Positions 7,892 through 16,110 are shown, counted from the stretch's first letter. The stretch: 64,000 nt of DNA from Bradyrhizobium tropiciagri (GCF_018130505.1 NZ_JAFCKH010000009.1:186001-250000), one strand, 5' to 3'. The notes: generated by a model not told the origin, from the letters alone. A program made the numbers and translations.

Positions 7892-10450
7892 TCACGCTTC
7901 CCGCAAGATGGAACGGATACGCTGAGCCAGGTCGGCCAAGCCAAACGGCTTATCAATGATAGGAAACTCACCCACGGCCTGGTGCCGCTGCAGCGCCTCG
8001 TCTGCATAGCCGGAAGTGAGCAGGATCTTCATGCCATTGCGCAGTCGGGTGGCTTCGCGGGCAAGCTCGATGCCATTTATGCCATTCGGCATCACGATAT
8101 CGCTGAACAAAAGGTCAAATTGCTGGTCACTGTGCAGCAATTGAAGCGCCTCTGTACCGTTGGGAGCGCAGAAGACCTGATAGCCGAACATCTTCAGCAT
8201 CGACGATGTGACCCTTAGCAGTTCCTCGTTGTCGTCGACCACAAGGACGCGCTCCGAGCCCGTTGGGATCGACGGCACGGTGATGGCATCGTCGTCGGCG
8301 TCGTTCGTTTCCGCGCTTGCCGGAAGGTATAGAACGACGATGGTGCCGGCTCCCGGTTTGCTCTGAATGGCAATGTGTCCCCCGGATTGCCGGACAAAAC
8401 CGTACACCATGCTGAGGCCGAGCCCGGTCCCCTTGCCGACTTCCTTGGTTGTAAAAAAGGGATCAAACACCCGGTCCAGGACGTCTGGCGGCATTCCGCA
8501 GCCGACGTCCGCGACAGACAGGCGAACGTATGATCCGGGCGCGCAGCCCCCTACAGTTTCCTCGTCTGCGACGACATTTCGAGTCTCTATCCGAAGTTTG
8601 CCGCCATCCGGCATCGCGTCGCGCGCATTCAGAGCCAGGTTGAGAAGAGCCGTCTCGAGCAGGGCAGGGTCGACGTGACAGAGCCACAACTGCTCGTCGA
8701 GCTGCAGTTCCACCTCGCATCCGTCACCAACGGCCTGGCGGATCAGACCCTGAAATTCGACGATGAGCTGACTTGCATCGATCAATTTCGGATTCAGCGC
8801 CTGGCGCCGGGAAAAAGCGAGCAGTTGTCCGGTCAATCGTGCTCCTCGGTCGGTGGCACGGCGCGCTGCCGCGGCGTAGTGCCGGATCCTGTCGATATCG
8901 GCCACGGAATCGATGAGTTCGAGGTTTGCGGAGATGACCATCAGCAGATTGTTGAAATCGTGTGCGACGCCGCCGGTGAGTTGGCCGACGGACTCCATCC
9001 TCTGGCTCTGATGGAGCTGCTCTTCCATAAGGCGGCGTGCCTCCAGGGCGTGCTTATGGTCTGTGATGTCCCGAAAGAAGATTGCAAGCCCCTGACTGGA
9101 GGGAAATGCATTGATCGCGTACCAGCCGTTCAGTTGCGCGCAGAACACTTCGACGAACGCCGAGCGCTGCGTAGACATCGCATCTCGAATTTGACGCACA
9201 ATTTCCATATCGGCAGCCGTTGAAAACGCCTCGGTCAGCGACAAGCCGATGAGATCGCGGCCCTCGGCGATCTGTGTCAACGCCGACCCATTGAGGTACC
9301 TGATGCGCCAACTGCGATCGACGATGAGCACGCTGTCATTGGTGCTTTCGAAGATCACCTTGATTTGGGCGGCGGCGTTCTCGGCGGTCTCCTTCGCCTC
9401 GGACAATTCCTGGTCGCGGTACTCCAACGCATCGGCCATGGCGTTGAACGCGCCGGCAACCCGCGCGATTTCCGACGTGCCGCTGACGTTGGCGCGCCGA
9501 GTGAGGTCGCCGAGCCGCCATTGGTTGGCAACGTCGACCAATTGCTCAAGCGGACGGTAAATGAATCGTCGGGCGCCCAACGACGTGAGCATCAGCACCA
9601 ACGCCGTGCTCAGCATGATCATCAGGACGCCACGTCGCGTCCGACTTTCGATTTCGGTGAACGCCCGTGCCTTGTCGAGGCCGACAGTCACCAGGAAGCC
9701 TCCGAAGTCTTCCTGCAGGCGCGCGTAGCCGACGACCCGTTCGACGCCATCGCGATCGACGATGTCGGCCGTGCCCCGATCGAGCATCGGATAATTGTCG
9801 GCGGACGCCTTCCGGCCGACAAAGCGGGCGTTGTCGGGGTAGCGCGCGAGGTAGGTCCCGTGCCGGTCCATGATCGCGATCGCAGCGCCCGGCAGCGCGC
9901 GCGTCTTGGCGATATAGTCGGCAAGCCAGTCCAGGCTGAGCGTCGCGATAATAAGGCCGCCCATTTGCTCGTCGTTCTCGTAGAATGGCAGAGCGAATTG
10001 GACGGCAGTTCGACCGGATGACAAACCCAGCGAGAACTCTCCGACGGTGAATGCACCGGTCTTCAACGCGGTCGCGAAATAGGCTCGATCGGAGACGTTG
10101 ACCGGCTTGCTGTTGTTGTGCGGATCGCAGAAGGTCTCACCGTTCAAATCAGTGACGACAAGCGTGAGGAACGCGGGAAATCGTTGCTTTATGGCGGCCA
10201 TGTAGGCGTTGCAGGACCGTCCGTCTCTGGCCTTTATCGGCTCGAGCTCGGACAGCGCGATCAGAACCTGGTGTATTCCCTGGATGATCTGCCGCTGCTC
10301 TGCCCCGGCGAGTTCGGCGAGGTTGAGAGCCTGGTTCTGCACCTCGATCCGACGCGTGCGGCGCAGATCGAACTCATTATAAGCTTGAATTGCGATTGCG
10401 GGCAGCAACGCAACTGCCATCAAAAGAAGCAGCCGTGATAACAGGGGCAT
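7892..10450 (-). CDS. Hybrid histidine kinase: Cache, HAMP, PAS, HisKA, HATPase, receiver
   Basis: 852 residues from the ATG at 10450, which has GAGTGA upstream; an in-frame TTG at 10546 would add 32 residues before the first membrane helix and is less likely. Order: TM1 ([20 protein letters not shown]), a double Cache-type periplasmic domain, TM2, HAMP (with [19 protein letters not shown]), a PAS domain ([15 protein letters not shown]), HisKA with H box [14 protein letters not shown], HATPase with [10 protein letters not shown] and [13 protein letters not shown], and an intact receiver (VVDDNE, FSDIVMP, IDKPF). Cache domains usually bind small organic acids or amines. It is transcribed towards the VirA-like kinase, with no dedicated regulator beside it. 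Confidence 0.92.
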   Translation of the reverse strand: MPLLSRLLLLMAVALLPAIAIQAYNEFDLRRTRRIEVQNQALNLAELAGAEQRQIIQGIHQVLIALSELEPIKARDGRSCNAYMAAIKQRFPAFLTLVVTDLNGETFCDPHNNSKPVNVSDRAYFATALKTGAFTVGEFSLGLSSGRTAVQFALPFYENDEQMGGLIIATLSLDWLADYIAKTRALPGAAIAIMDRHGTYLARYPDNARFVGRKASADNYPMLDRGTADIVDRDGVERVVGYARLQEDFGGFLVTVGLDKARAFTEIESRTRRGVLMIMLSTALVLMLTSLGARRFIYRPLEQLVDVANQWRLGDLTRRANVSGTSEIARVAGAFNAMADALEYRDQELSEAKETAENAAAQIKVIFESTNDSVLIVDRSWRIRYLNGSALTQIAEGRDLIGLSLTEAFSTAADMEIVRQIRDAMSTQRSAFVEVFCAQLNGWYAINAFPSSQGLAIFFRDITDHKHALEARRLMEEQLHQSQRMESVGQLTGGVAHDFNNLLMVISANLELIDSVADIDRIRHYAAAARRATDRGARLTGQLLAFSRRQALNPKLIDASQLIVEFQGLIRQAVGDGCEVELQLDEQLWLCHVDPALLETALLNLALNARDAMPDGGKLRIETRNVVADEETVGGCAPGSYVRLSVADVGCGMPPDVLDRVFDPFFTTKEVGKGTGLGLSMVYGFVRQSGGHIAIQSKPGAGTIVVLYLPASAETNDADDDAITVPSIPTGSERVLVVDDNEELLRVTSSMLKMFGYQVFCAPNGTEALQLLHSDQQFDLLFSDIVMPNGINGIELAREATRLRNGMKILLTSGYADEALQRHQAVGEFPIIDKPFGLADLAQRIRSILREA

Positions 10451-11053
10451 CGCTTCACTCAACTCCGATCCTGACGCGAGGGAGGGCGTGCCCAATGGCA
10501 CGGGAGCGCCGGCGATACGCCGGTCGCTCGACAGGTGGTTGTCCAACGACGTGCACGCCGGGAGAGCGGCATGTCGGAATGATCTGTTTCATTGCGACTT
10601 CTGCGGCGTCCCAGCGCCAAGTCTGGGGCCCGTGTGAGCGGCTTCCCGGAAGATCAATCCGCCGCCAGAGTGGAAGTGACCAGAATATTCATGGGGAGCA
10701 ATCCTCTGAGAGCCGAATGGTGGCGGAGGAGAACGAAGGTGCTGGTGTGCTGTTACGGGGAGGCTTCGAACCGCCTCGAAACTGTTACGGCTGTAATGCA
10801 CAATGGCTGCGCCGAAGGCGACGGGCGATCGAAGCCGCTGGTCGGATCGCACACATGACGTCCAAGCCCTGACATTGCAGGCGAGTTGCGCCATCCTCGC
10901 CCGACGTTCGGGTTGAGTGCTTCGGTATTACCGCAGCGTGCATCTCCTCGTTTCAGCGGTAGCACGGTATCGCGCATGCGCAATAGTTGCGTAGTGCGCT
11001 CCTCCTATTCGTTGCTCGCCGATCATGTCGGTCACACCGCGATAGGAGAGATG
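10451..11053. other. Intergenic region, about 600 bases, with one hairpin and no firm gene
   Basis: This gap lies between the start of the Cache kinase and a small exported protein. An inverted repeat CCGGCG-ATA-CGCCGG (10509-10523), extended by GAGCG/CGCTC arms with one bulge, lies 60 bases upstream of the kinase start. A possible 39-codon frame (GTG 10739 to 10858) has GGAGGAG seven bases upstream, but its sequence resembles no known protein and I do not call it. Confidence 0.35.
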
Positions 11054-11359
11054 ATGTCGATCAATCTGCGCAGCAGCGTAGTCGCAATTCCGTTCGTATT
11101 GGGCATGTGCGCGAGTGAGCCGTGCATGGCTGCGGGCGATCGTACGGTCGGACCTGCCAATGGTCCCGTCACCGTTGCGCCTCCGCGAATAGAACAAGCC
11201 ACTGCTCAGATCGCGAGGACGATCCCTCTTGCGCCGATTGGTCATCGGCAACCGCGGGGTGACATCCTCCGGGACGTTCATCTATCGCCCCAGGATATCG
11301 AACTGCGGAAGCTGGACGAGGAGATCGATCGAAAGCTCATCATCTGTCGCGGCTGTTAG
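11054..11359 (+). CDS. Small exported protein of unknown function
   Basis: 101 residues. Two adjacent ATGs (11051, 11054) follow AGGAGAG; the second has the better spacing. The N-terminus is a signal peptide (hydrophobic SSVVAIPFVLGMCA, then AxA at about residue 27). The mature part is short, Pro-rich in its middle, with an acidic-basic helix near the end (LDEEIDRKLIICRGC) and two terminal cysteines. No family recognised. The good ribosome site, signal peptide and codon pattern support a real gene. Confidence 0.6.
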   Translation: MSINLRSSVVAIPFVLGMCASEPCMAAGDRTVGPANGPVTVAPPRIEQATAQIARTIPLAPIGHRQPRGDILRDVHLSPQDIELRKLDEEIDRKLIICRGC

Positions 11360-11382
11360 GGACCAGGGGCCACTGAGGTCTG

Positions 11383-11673
11383 ATGGCTATGATCTCAAAA
11401 GAGCCGAGCATGTTTGACATCGAGCTCGTTGGACTGATGCGCTCTGTGCTGGATGACACCTGCCGGGATGTGCCGATCCACCAGAATGACGTGCGTGTTC
11501 ACGTGGCATCGGCAATCCTCGATTGTGCCAGGACTGGTCGCCGCACCAGTGTTGCGATCAGGCGCGCCGCCAAGTACGCATTGGTTGAGATCAATGCCAG
11601 CGATGACTGCCGGGCCTCTCGAGCGCGGCCACGACGCGCTGGTGTAGGTCGCTGGGGCGCCAGCCCACGTTGA
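11383..11673 (+). CDS. Small conserved-looking hypothetical protein
   Basis: 96 residues, or 87 if the ATG at 11410 (MFDIELVGLM) is used. A GAGG lies shortly before 11383. The core (LMRSVLDDTCRDVPIH, then VRVHVASAILDCARTG) is a compact helical pattern like short rhizobial proteins of unknown function that carry an H-V-A-S-x-I-L segment. The last ~25 residues are Arg-rich and less protein-like. No function can be assigned. Confidence 0.5.
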   Translation: MAMISKEPSMFDIELVGLMRSVLDDTCRDVPIHQNDVRVHVASAILDCARTGRRTSVAIRRAAKYALVEINASDDCRASRARPRRAGVGRWGASPR

Positions 11674-11700
11674 CGATATGCACTATTATGCATGTCGCGC

Positions 11701-11755
11701 GAAGGCCGGATCCGTACGACATCTTCCATGTCGCGAGGCAGGCGATCCGGCCTTC
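11701..11755. repeat. Large nested inverted repeat (structured element)
   Basis: GAAGGCCGGATC (11701-11712) and GATCCGGCCTTC (11744-11755) are perfect 12-base inverted arms. Inside the 31-base loop, CGACAT (11717-11722) and ATGTCG (11728-11733) form a second stem. No T tract follows on either strand. It could be a terminator-like mRNA end for the gene at 11383, a structured RNA, or a protein site. Confidence 0.55.
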
Positions 11756-11884
11756 AGAAGATTGCCACGTCAAAACATCGCTCGCGCGCTTGGTCCAACA
11801 TGCGCGGCAGGCCTTTGCGCTCATGACAACCTGAACGGGCTCGATCTTCGCAGGTGCTGACGACGGCCCAAGCCTCCGCGCGGG

Positions 11885-11900
11885 GCAATTGCGTCGGCAA
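11885..11900 (+). promoter_or_regulatory. Putative activator site (dyad GCAATT-N6-GCAA), copy 1
   Basis: GCAATTGCGTCGGCAA contains the inverted half-sites TTGC and GCAA. It ends 67 bases before the -24 element, in the range used by sigma-54 enhancer-binding proteins. Near-identical 16-base copies precede the other two sigma-54 promoters here. Binding by the activator at 23347 is inferred. Confidence 0.55.
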
Positions 11901-11966
11901 AGTGAAAGCCGATCTCGTTCGCTCAAACACATGAGCAGTTACGTTGCGCTGCAACGGCAGACTCGC

Positions 11967-11982
11967 TGGCACGAAAAATGCT
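11967..11982 (+). promoter_or_regulatory. Sigma-54 (-24/-12) promoter for adh
   Basis: TGGCAC, five bases, then ATGCT: one mismatch (A for T) from TGGCAC-N5-TTGCW. It lies about 54 bases upstream of the dehydrogenase ATG and points towards it. Confidence 0.6.
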
Positions 11983-12035
11983 GAGCCGCCTCGGCTATGG
12001 CGAGCGCGAGGTTCGCTGGGTGCACGGAGGAAACC

Positions 12036-13088
12036 ATGAAAGCGCAAGTGTTGAGAGCGTATGACGAGAAGCTCGCCAACGACCGGTGGGTCAGCGAAGA
12101 GAATGTGCCGGATCCAAAGCTGACGAAATCAACCGACGTCATTGTCCGTATTGGCGGCGCCGGCGTGTGCAGGACTGACCTTCATATCATCGAGGGCGTA
12201 TGGAAGCCGCACATGGATCCGACCGGCGACAAGTTGTTGCCGATCATCATGGGGCACGAAAATGCAGGTTGGGTCGAAGAGGTCGGCAAGGAGGTCGAAG
12301 GACTGAAGAAGGGCGATCCAGTCATCGTTCACCCGAAGATCACCGGCGGGACCTGTCTCGCCTGCCGTCGCGGCTTCGACATGCATGGCCCGGGCACGTT
12401 TCCAGGCCTTGATTGCAACGGCGGCTACGCAGAATTCCTTTGCACCTCGGAGCGCAATATCGTTCCGCTGCCGCGGACGCTTGCGCCAAAGGAGGTGGCG
12501 CCTTACGCCGATGCAGGACTGACGGCCTATCGCGCGGTCAAGAAGGCCACGCGCCATCTGCTGCCGGGCGAATTTTGTGTCGTTGTCGGTGCGGGTGGGT
12601 TGGGCCACATCGCGATCCAGTGCCTCAAGGCCATGTGTGCTGCCGACGTCATCGTGGTCGACAAGTCTGAAGCGTCGCTGGCGCTGGCCGAAAAGTCAGG
12701 CGCGGATCACCTCGTGAAGGCTGACGGCAATGAAGTCGAAGCCGTTCTGGCCTTGACCGCTGGTAATGGCGCCGAGGCGGTGATCGATTTCGTCGGCGAG
12801 AAAGGCACGACCAGCAAGGGGCTCGCGATGACCCGTGCGATGGGCAGCTACTATGTCGTCGGCTACGGCGAGGACATCCGCGTTCCGACTGTCGACATGG
12901 TGATCACCGAGAAGAACATCATCGGCAACTTGGTCGGCACGTGGGCCGAGTTGACGGAATTGATGGCGCTCGCAGACCGGGGATTGGTTGAACTCGCGAC
13001 CGCTGAGTACCGTCTCGCCGACGCAAACAGGGCGTTGCACGATCTCAATGCCGGCAAGATTCATGGTCGCGCAGTTCTGATCCCTTGA
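12036..13088 (+). CDS. Zinc-dependent alcohol dehydrogenase, monooxygenase-associated
   Basis: 350 residues from the ATG at 12036 (GGAGG five bases upstream). MDR-type NAD(P) alcohol dehydrogenase: catalytic zinc ligands Cys45 (GVCRTDLH), His73-Glu74 (GHEN); nucleotide motif VVGAGGLGHIAIQ; and an acidic residue after the second strand (VVDKSE) favouring NAD. The structural-zinc loop is atypical: Cys107 and Cys110 are present, but the usual third and fourth cysteines are not, and the loop reads FDMHGPGTFPGLD. Its own sigma-54 promoter and its position ahead of mimABCD suggest it oxidises the alcohol made by the monooxygenase, e.g. 2-propanol or a ketol (inference). An in-frame upstream start at 11997 has no ribosome site. 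Confidence 0.9.
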   Translation: MKAQVLRAYDEKLANDRWVSEENVPDPKLTKSTDVIVRIGGAGVCRTDLHIIEGVWKPHMDPTGDKLLPIIMGHENAGWVEEVGKEVEGLKKGDPVIVHPKITGGTCLACRRGFDMHGPGTFPGLDCNGGYAEFLCTSERNIVPLPRTLAPKEVAPYADAGLTAYRAVKKATRHLLPGEFCVVVGAGGLGHIAIQCLKAMCAADVIVVDKSEASLALAEKSGADHLVKADGNEVEAVLALTAGNGAEAVIDFVGEKGTTSKGLAMTRAMGSYYVVGYGEDIRVPTVDMVITEKNIIGNLVGTWAELTELMALADRGLVELATAEYRLADANRALHDLNAGKIHGRAVLIP

Positions 13089-13101
13089 GGCCAATCGCCC
13101 T

Positions 13102-13131
13102 ATCCATCGCGAGTACTCGCTCGCGATGGAT
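13102..13131 (+). terminator. Perfect 12-bp stem-loop after adh
   Basis: ATCCATCGCGAG, six-base loop, CTCGCGATGGAT, starting 13 bases after the adh stop. No T run follows, so it may be a weak or factor-assisted terminator or a 3'-end stabiliser rather than a classical intrinsic terminator. Confidence 0.55.
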
Positions 13132-13222
13132 GTTCGGGCATCCGGATCATGGTGCAGCGCAAACGCCTGACGTGACGAAGCGCAACGGCAGGTCGTTACG
13201 AGTCTCAATTTGCATCTTTGTC

Positions 13223-13238
13223 GCAATTTGCGTCGCAA
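13223..13238 (+). promoter_or_regulatory. Putative activator site, copy 2
   Basis: GCAATTTGCGTCGCAA, containing the palindrome TTTGCG-T-CGCAAA (13227-13239). It ends 68 bases upstream of the -24 element, nearly the same distance as copy 1 (67). Confidence 0.6.
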
Positions 13239-13305
13239 ACGCTCTCAAGTCGAGTTTCGCAGTTGCCCGGAGGCACCTTCGTCCACGAGGGAACTTCAGG
13301 CGAAC

Positions 13306-13321
13306 TGGCACGGCCGTTGCA
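13306..13321 (+). promoter_or_regulatory. Sigma-54 (-24/-12) promoter before the Cys-rich small protein
   Basis: TGGCAC-GGCCG-TTGCA matches the sigma-54 consensus fully (TGGCAC, five-base spacer, TTGCA). It lies about 94 bases upstream of the ATG at 13415. Confidence 0.8.
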
Positions 13322-13414
13322 AAACATCATTCGCGGGGAGTGCCGAAGAAGCACGTGCGGATTGGTCGTCGAGTGCCGCGCGGCAGCACATGTCTCCGCA
13401 TTGAGGGGCGCCAT

Positions 13415-13723
13415 ATGAGGTTTATCCTGGTCAATGGCCGCACGCTGTCCCGTAGGACATTCTGCATGCTTTGCAGCAGGCCGATCGGTACGAGCTATCT
13501 GAGGGAATTCCGGACCGCGCTGTCGTTCTGTGGTCATGATTGCTACGCGCTCTATTGCGACCGTTGGATCGCGCGAGTGAGCCACCCGACGTGCTCGGCC
13601 GTTGCGGCGAATCCCCGCCCGTCCGCGGGCGCGAAAGCGCGTGGCCACGCCGGTCCGCAAGGCGGCGTGGACAACAAGCAGGTCCATCACCCGGTGAAAC
13701 CGGCTGATCCCTCTCGATCCTGA
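13415..13723 (+). CDS. Small cysteine-rich (zinc-knuckle-like) protein in the sigma-54 regulon
   Basis: 102 residues from the ATG at 13415 with GAGGGG upstream. The first half has a CxxC pair (FCMLCSRPIG) followed by C-G-H-D-C and L-Y-C, a pattern that could hold one zinc ion or form a redox site; the second half is Pro/Ala/Gly-rich and probably disordered. I recognise no family. It has a perfect sigma-54 promoter of its own and a shared upstream dyad, so it should be induced with the monooxygenase. A role in metal supply, folding or regulation of the enzyme is a guess. It is transcribed separately from adh, which ends in a stem-loop. Confidence 0.7.
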   Translation: MRFILVNGRTLSRRTFCMLCSRPIGTSYLREFRTALSFCGHDCYALYCDRWIARVSHPTCSAVAANPRPSAGAKARGHAGPQGGVDNKQVHHPVKPADPSRS

Positions 13724-13942
13724 GAAGCTCCGAACGCCCGCGCTGCATCGAACGCGCAGTCCGCGCGGAGCGAACGGTTCACGCGTCATACGTCAGGCGC
13801 GACGTCGAACGATCGCCGGCTGGCCGCGGGTCATGGCGATCCATGCGCGCCTAAGACGTGCGCTCCTCGCGGCGCGCCCTTCTCTTGCAGTGCAAATGTT
13901 GCTGCGCACACCGAATTGGACGCTGTCCGTGAATCTCATTCT

Positions 13943-13958
13943 GCAATTGCTGTCGCAA
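13943..13958 (+). promoter_or_regulatory. Putative activator site, copy 3
   Basis: GCAATTGCTGTCGCAA, same GCAATT-N6-GCAA layout as the other two. It ends 106 bases before the -24 element, further than the 67-68 of copies 1 and 2 but within normal enhancer range. Confidence 0.55.
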
Positions 13959-14063
13959 GCTGCATCGCGCTCGGCCGCCGGCCGCGCGCTTGCAGCGCCG
14001 CCGCCTGCATGCATTTCGGCGGCAACCCGGCCGGAAACGACCGCCCGAGCGCATCGAACGAGC

Positions 14064-14079
14064 TGGCACGCCCATTGCA
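14064..14079 (+). promoter_or_regulatory. Sigma-54 (-24/-12) promoter of the mim operon
   Basis: TGGCAC-GCCCA-TTGCA, a full consensus match. The predicted transcript starts near 14092, about 80 bases before a small ORF and 310 bases before mimA. Confidence 0.8.
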
Positions 14080-14171
14080 AAGCTGTTGCTCGCATAACAA
14101 CGCCGACTGCTCCATCAGGGGCGAGCCGCGAAAAGAACGAGGGGAAGGGGATGCTTGGCGGAGGGCGCATC

Positions 14172-14327
14172 ATGTGCGGGATGAAACATTGCGATCGCTG
14201 GACTGCAGTTCCGAAGATCGCTCCTGATCACCCTTGCAGTGCACCACAGGCATTTCCCGAGACCCTTGCCGATATCAAGCGTCCGGCCGTGCGAGCGGCC
14301 GCGAGGTGGCCCGTAACGCACGGGTAG
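14172..14327 (+). CDS. Small ORF in the mim leader (51 residues)
   Basis: The ATG at 14172 has GGAGGG six bases upstream, as good a site as any in the cluster; a longer form from ATG 14151 follows GGGGAAGGGG. The peptide starts MCGMKHCDRW and has three cysteines and a Pro-rich middle. It is the first frame after the sigma-54 promoter, at the same distance (about 80-90 bases) as the Cys-rich protein is from its promoter. It could be a leader peptide, a small metal-handling protein, or chance. No family recognised; coding status is inferred from position and ribosome site only. Confidence 0.4.
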   Translation: MCGMKHCDRWTAVPKIAPDHPCSAPQAFPETLADIKRPAVRAAARWPVTHG

Positions 14328-14402
14328 GCGACGCCCGGTCCATGGAAGCCGGGCAAGCGGAATATCGATGTGGTTTCTGACCCGATCAGGAGGAAAGACG
14401 AG

Positions 14403-16073
14403 ATGTCTGGAACGTTAACACTCAACAAGATCACCGCCCAGCGCGGCATTTCCGTGGGCGAGGCTGCAAAGAAGATTGCAGACCTCGGGTGGAATCCCTC
14501 CTACGTCCAGGAGGCGATGACCTTCCCCACCGACTACAAGATCACGAAGGCGCCGAAGGATCCGATGAAGCAGGTCCTTCGTTCCTATTTCCCGATGCAG
14601 GAGGAAAAGGACAACCGCGTTTACGGCGCGCTCGACGCCGCGCTGCGCGGCGACATGTTCCGCAACGTCGAGCCGCGCTGGGTCGAGTGGATGAAGCTGT
14701 TCCTGGCGATCATCCCGTTCCCGGAAATCTCGGCAGCGCGTTCGATGGCCATGGTCGGCCGCCTCGCTCCGGGTGAAGATCTGCGCACCGGCTTCACGAT
14801 GCAGATGGTCGACGAGTTCCGCCACTCGACGATCCAGATGAATCTCAAGAAGTGGTACATGGAGAACTACATCGACCCGGCCGGGTTCGACATCACCGAG
14901 GAGGCGTTCGGCAAGTGCTACGCCACCACGATCGGCCGTCAGTTCGGTGAGGGCTTCCTCACGGGCGATGCGATCACCGCGGCGAATATCTATCTGACCG
15001 TGGTCGCCGAGACCGCGTTCACCAACACGCTGTTCGTCGCCATGCCGTCGGAAGCCGCCCGCAACGGCGACTACGCGCTCCCGACCGTGTTCCTCTCGGT
15101 GCAGTCCGACGAGAGCCGCCACATCGGCAACGGCCACTCGCTGCTGATGTCGATGCTGAAGGAGCCCGAGAACCACCTGCTGCTCGAGCGCGACCTGCGC
15201 TACGCCTTCTGGCAGAACCACGCCATCGTCGACGCGGCGATCGGAACCTTCATCGAGTACGGCACCACGAACCGCGACAAGAACAAGGAGTCCTACGCGG
15301 AGATGTGGCACCGCTGGATCTTCGAGGACTACTACCGGACCTACATGTTGCCGCTGGAGAAGTACGGCATCAAGATCCATCATGACGACGTCCAGCTCGC
15401 CTGGAAGCGCCTGACCGACAAGCGATACGTGCACAAGGTCGGGCAGTTCTTCGCCGTCGGCTGGTCGGCGAACTTCTGGCGCATCGAGGCCCAGACCGAG
15501 AAGGATTTCGAGTGGTTCGAGCACAAGTATCCGGGCTGGTATGCCGAGTTCGGCAACTTCTGGAAATGGTATGAGAAGCTGTCGCATCGCGGCCAGACCA
15601 ACATCCTGTTCAACGGCGATGTCGGCTACGTTTATCCACATCGTTGCTGGTCGTGCCTGGTGCCTTGCCTGATCCGCGAGGACATCGTCACCGACGAGAT
15701 CGACGGCAAGCTCCACACCTTCGCCCACGAGCTCGATCGCTGGACGGCGGTCAATGCATTCGCCGGCGAATACGAGGGGCGTCCGACCCCGGCGATGGGC
15801 CGGTTTAGTGGCCGCCGCGAGTGGGAAAGCGTCTATCATAACGTGGATATGGCCGACGCCATCAAGGATCTCGGCTTCGTCCGCACCGACGGCAAGACCC
15901 TGGTGGCCCAGCCGCACCTGCGCTTCGACGCGAAGGAAATGTGGACGCTCGACGATGTCCGCGGCCACATTCTCAAGAGCCCGCTGGAGACGCTGCGGGC
16001 GATGAGCCCGGCAGATCGCGAAGCGCACCTCGCCGAGTACCGCAAGGGATTCACCATCAATCCCTGCAACTAG
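14403..16073 (+). CDS. mimA: Soluble di-iron monooxygenase, hydroxylase alpha subunit
   Basis: 556 residues; the start at 14403 follows AGGAGGAAAG. It is the catalytic subunit of a soluble di-iron monooxygenase of the PrmA/MimA group (propane 2-monooxygenase; in Mycobacterium also acetone and phenol). All six iron ligands are present: Glu108 (FPEIS), Glu138 and His141 (DEFRH), Glu203 (VAETAF), Glu237 and His240 (DESRH), spaced exactly as Glu114/144/209/243 and His147/246 of methane monooxygenase. Thr207 matches the conserved active-site Thr213; the position of Cys151 is Gln145. It inserts oxygen from O2 with electrons from the next gene product. The gene order large-reductase-small-coupling is that of mim/prm operons. 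The true substrate cannot be read from sequence. Confidence 0.95.
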   Translation: MSGTLTLNKITAQRGISVGEAAKKIADLGWNPSYVQEAMTFPTDYKITKAPKDPMKQVLRSYFPMQEEKDNRVYGALDAALRGDMFRNVEPRWVEWMKLFLAIIPFPEISAARSMAMVGRLAPGEDLRTGFTMQMVDEFRHSTIQMNLKKWYMENYIDPAGFDITEEAFGKCYATTIGRQFGEGFLTGDAITAANIYLTVVAETAFTNTLFVAMPSEAARNGDYALPTVFLSVQSDESRHIGNGHSLLMSMLKEPENHLLLERDLRYAFWQNHAIVDAAIGTFIEYGTTNRDKNKESYAEMWHRWIFEDYYRTYMLPLEKYGIKIHHDDVQLAWKRLTDKRYVHKVGQFFAVGWSANFWRIEAQTEKDFEWFEHKYPGWYAEFGNFWKWYEKLSHRGQTNILFNGDVGYVYPHRCWSCLVPCLIREDIVTDEIDGKLHTFAHELDRWTAVNAFAGEYEGRPTPAMGRFSGRREWESVYHNVDMADAIKDLGFVRTDGKTLVAQPHLRFDAKEMWTLDDVRGHILKSPLETLRAMSPADREAHLAEYRKGFTINPCN

Positions 16074-16080
16074 CCGCGAC

Positions 16081-16110
16081 GGAAGGAGCCGGCTCGCGCC
16101 GGCTCCTTCC
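16081..16110 (+). promoter_or_regulatory. Intercistronic 13-bp hairpin between mimA and mimB
   Basis: GGAAGGAGCCGGC, loop TCGC, GCCGGCTCCTTCC: a perfect stem seven bases after the mimA stop. There is no T run, and mimB follows 50 bases later with its own GAGGAGG. It probably protects the mimA message end or lowers read-through. Confidence 0.6.

Larger units (their letters stand above)
11674..12035 (+). promoter_or_regulatory. adh upstream region (362 bases) with sigma-54 signals
   Basis: Contains, in order, the nested inverted repeat (11701-11755), a GCAATT-N6-GCAA dyad (11885-11900), a second TTGC-N3-GCAA dyad (11944-11954), a -24/-12 promoter (11967-11982), and the GGAGG ribosome site of the dehydrogenase. 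No protein-coding frame is supported. Confidence 0.55.
13089..13414 (+). promoter_or_regulatory. Region between adh and the Cys-rich protein (326 bases)
   Basis: Holds the adh stem-loop (13102-13131), dyad copy 2 (13223-13238), and a perfect sigma-54 promoter (13306-13321). No coding frame is supported; the frame open from 13085 gives Arg/Ser-rich noise before the ATG at 13415. Confidence 0.6.
13724..14171 (+). promoter_or_regulatory. Promoter region of the mim operon (about 450 bases)
   Basis: No supported gene. It carries dyad copy 3 (13943-13958) and the sigma-54 promoter at 14064-14079. The long frame from 13833 is Ala/Arg-rich before the first good ribosome site at 14160 and is not called. 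Confidence 0.55.

Noticed and set aside
13833-14171. Upstream part of a longer frame leading into the mim leader ORF
   Set aside because: It runs through the sigma-54 promoter and dyad and is Ala/Arg-rich; only the portion after the GGAGGG site is considered.
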